NCBI GenBank assembly: GCA_027073795.1
Contig: JALTEW010000255.1
Location: forward strand, 1-7,719
DNA: 7,719 nt
Source: a bacterium
GTDB taxonomy: Bacteria; Desulfobacterota; S145-22
Direction: 5' to 3'
The position numbers and the translations under genes were made by a program. Of the stretch, positions 7,056-7,719 are shown one piece after another. The notes under the pieces are model-generated. The model worked only from the letters and a program-made list of their open reading frames with translations, had not been told where the DNA came from and did not search any database. Position 1 is the stretch's first letter; every line of letters starts with the position of its first letter.

Positions 7056-7719
7056 ATGACAACCACCGTTGCTAAAGATGCAATGCGCAAAGGCGATAAG
7101 ACAATTATTGCCGAAGGGACGAAGATGGTTCCCCTTTTTATTATGGGGAAGCGATATTATGTCCCTGAAACCCTGACGATCCAGAAGGCAATGGAATATG
7201 CCGGTTACCAGTTCGTTCGTTCCTGCGGGTGCCGGGGTGGCATTTGCGGGGCATGTGCCACTGTTTATCGTTTGGAAGGGGATTACAAGCTCTATTCCGG
7301 GCTTGCCTGCCAGACTGTGGTGCAGCCCAATATGTATCTCGTTCAGATCCCATTTTTTCCTGCCAACAAAGTGGCCTATGATATCGAAAAACTCCCTTAC
7401 GATGTCACGGCTATTCAGACTATCTATCCGGAAACCTTCCGTTGTGTCCAGTGTAATGCGTGTACCAAGGTTTGCCCGATGGATCTGCAGGTCATGGACT
7501 ACATGGCAGCAGCTATTCGGGGGGATATCGAGGCCGTGGCGGAAATGTCACGAAGCTGCATCATGTGCGGACTCTGCACCTCGCGATGCCCCGCGGAAAC
7601 CAATCAATATAACATGGCAGAGCTTTGTCGCAGGCTGTATGGACGCTACGGGCAGAAGAAATCCGAGCAGGTGGCCAAGCGGGTAGAAGAGATCAAGGCG
7701 GGGAAATACACTCCCATGA
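7056..7719 (+). CDS. [2Fe-2S] and 2x[4Fe-4S] protein, SdhB/FrdB-HdrC-like hybrid (3' end outside window)
   Basis: Electron-transfer protein of 221 visible residues; the frame is still open at the last base, so its C-terminus is unknown. ATG 7056 follows GGGAGG (7041-7046) by nine bases and is the first start after an in-frame TGA at 7020. The N-terminal part (about 24-103) is a beta-grasp [2Fe-2S] domain with CRGGICGAC (Cys 59/64/67) and Cys85, very like SdhB/FrdB and the TfrB class; Cys57 is an extra nearby Cys. Two four-Cys motifs follow: CVQCNACTKVCP (130/133/136/140) and CIMCGLCTSRCP (168/171/174/178), spaced as in HdrC. True SdhB has one [3Fe-4S] and one [4Fe-4S] site, whereas here both motifs are complete four-Cys sites. 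The partner may be a fumarate-reductase-like flavoprotein encoded just downstream, but that is not visible. The operon position suggests it wires the Hdr complex to a further redox enzyme. Confidence 0.88.
   Translation, partial: MTTTVAKDAMRKGDKTIIAEGTKMVPLFIMGKRYYVPETLTIQKAMEYAGYQFVRSCGCRGGICGACATVYRLEGDYKLYSGLACQTVVQPNMYLVQIPFFPANKVAYDIEKLPYDVTAIQTIYPETFRCVQCNACTKVCPMDLQVMDYMAAAIRGDIEAVAEMSRSCIMCGLCTSRCPAETNQYNMAELCRRLYGRYGQKKSEQVAKRVEEIKAGKYTPM

Noticed and set aside
7198..7686. ORF of 162 residues on the + strand
   Set aside because: It is another frame of the Fe-S protein starting at 7056, whose frame has clear ferredoxin motifs and a ribosome binding site.
1..7719. CRISPR arrays, tRNA/rRNA genes, insertion sequences or long direct repeats
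   Set aside because: None seen; the window is almost wholly coding, and similarity between the HdrA modules is at protein level and not a DNA repeat.

Overview
The window is one tightly packed + strand operon for a soluble, iron-sulfur and flavin-rich electron-transfer complex of the heterodisulfide reductase (Hdr) type. Every gene is cytoplasmic in character, with no signal peptides or membrane spans seen. The set (HdrA-like flavoproteins, a selenocysteine MvhD, an FrhB/FdhB-like subunit, HdrC and HdrB), the GGAGG-type ribosome sites and the moderate GC content suggest a strictly anaerobic bacterium. A sulfate-reducing or syntrophic member of the Desulfobacterota (former Deltaproteobacteria) fits best. 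This is inferred from gene content; no marker gene is present.

Layout: (1) 1-992, 3' part of an HdrA-like gene, cut by the window edge. (2) 1003-4005, a 1000-residue protein with two HdrA-like flavoprotein modules in tandem. (3) 4017-4439, mvhD with an in-frame UGA at 4215-4217, exactly where the family has the Cys of GCHPGDCHY. A hairpin starts just downstream, so this is a selenoprotein read through the UGA, not two short ORFs. (4) 4452-5579, an FrhB/FdhB-like flavin and Fe-S subunit with a Cys-rich C-terminal half. (5) 5583-6161, HdrC. (6) 6158-7015, HdrB with two complete CCG motifs. (7) 7056 to the window end, a [2Fe-2S] plus two [4Fe-4S] protein resembling an SdhB/FrdB-HdrC hybrid, open at the 3' edge. 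Gaps run from a 4-base overlap to 40 bases. No promoter or terminator is visible, so both operon ends lie outside.

How the parts could work together (inference from known Hdr complexes): the FrhB-like subunit would exchange electrons with a soluble carrier or a dehydrogenase. MvhD, here with Se near its [2Fe-2S] site, would pass them to the HdrA flavins. FAD-based bifurcation or confurcation would split them between a low-potential ferredoxin branch (HdrA ferredoxin domains) and a higher-potential branch (HdrC to the HdrB non-cubane clusters). The last gene may start a fumarate-reductase-like or other flavoprotein module as a further acceptor or donor. No hydrogenase or formate dehydrogenase catalytic subunit is in the window, so the physiological donor and acceptor are open.
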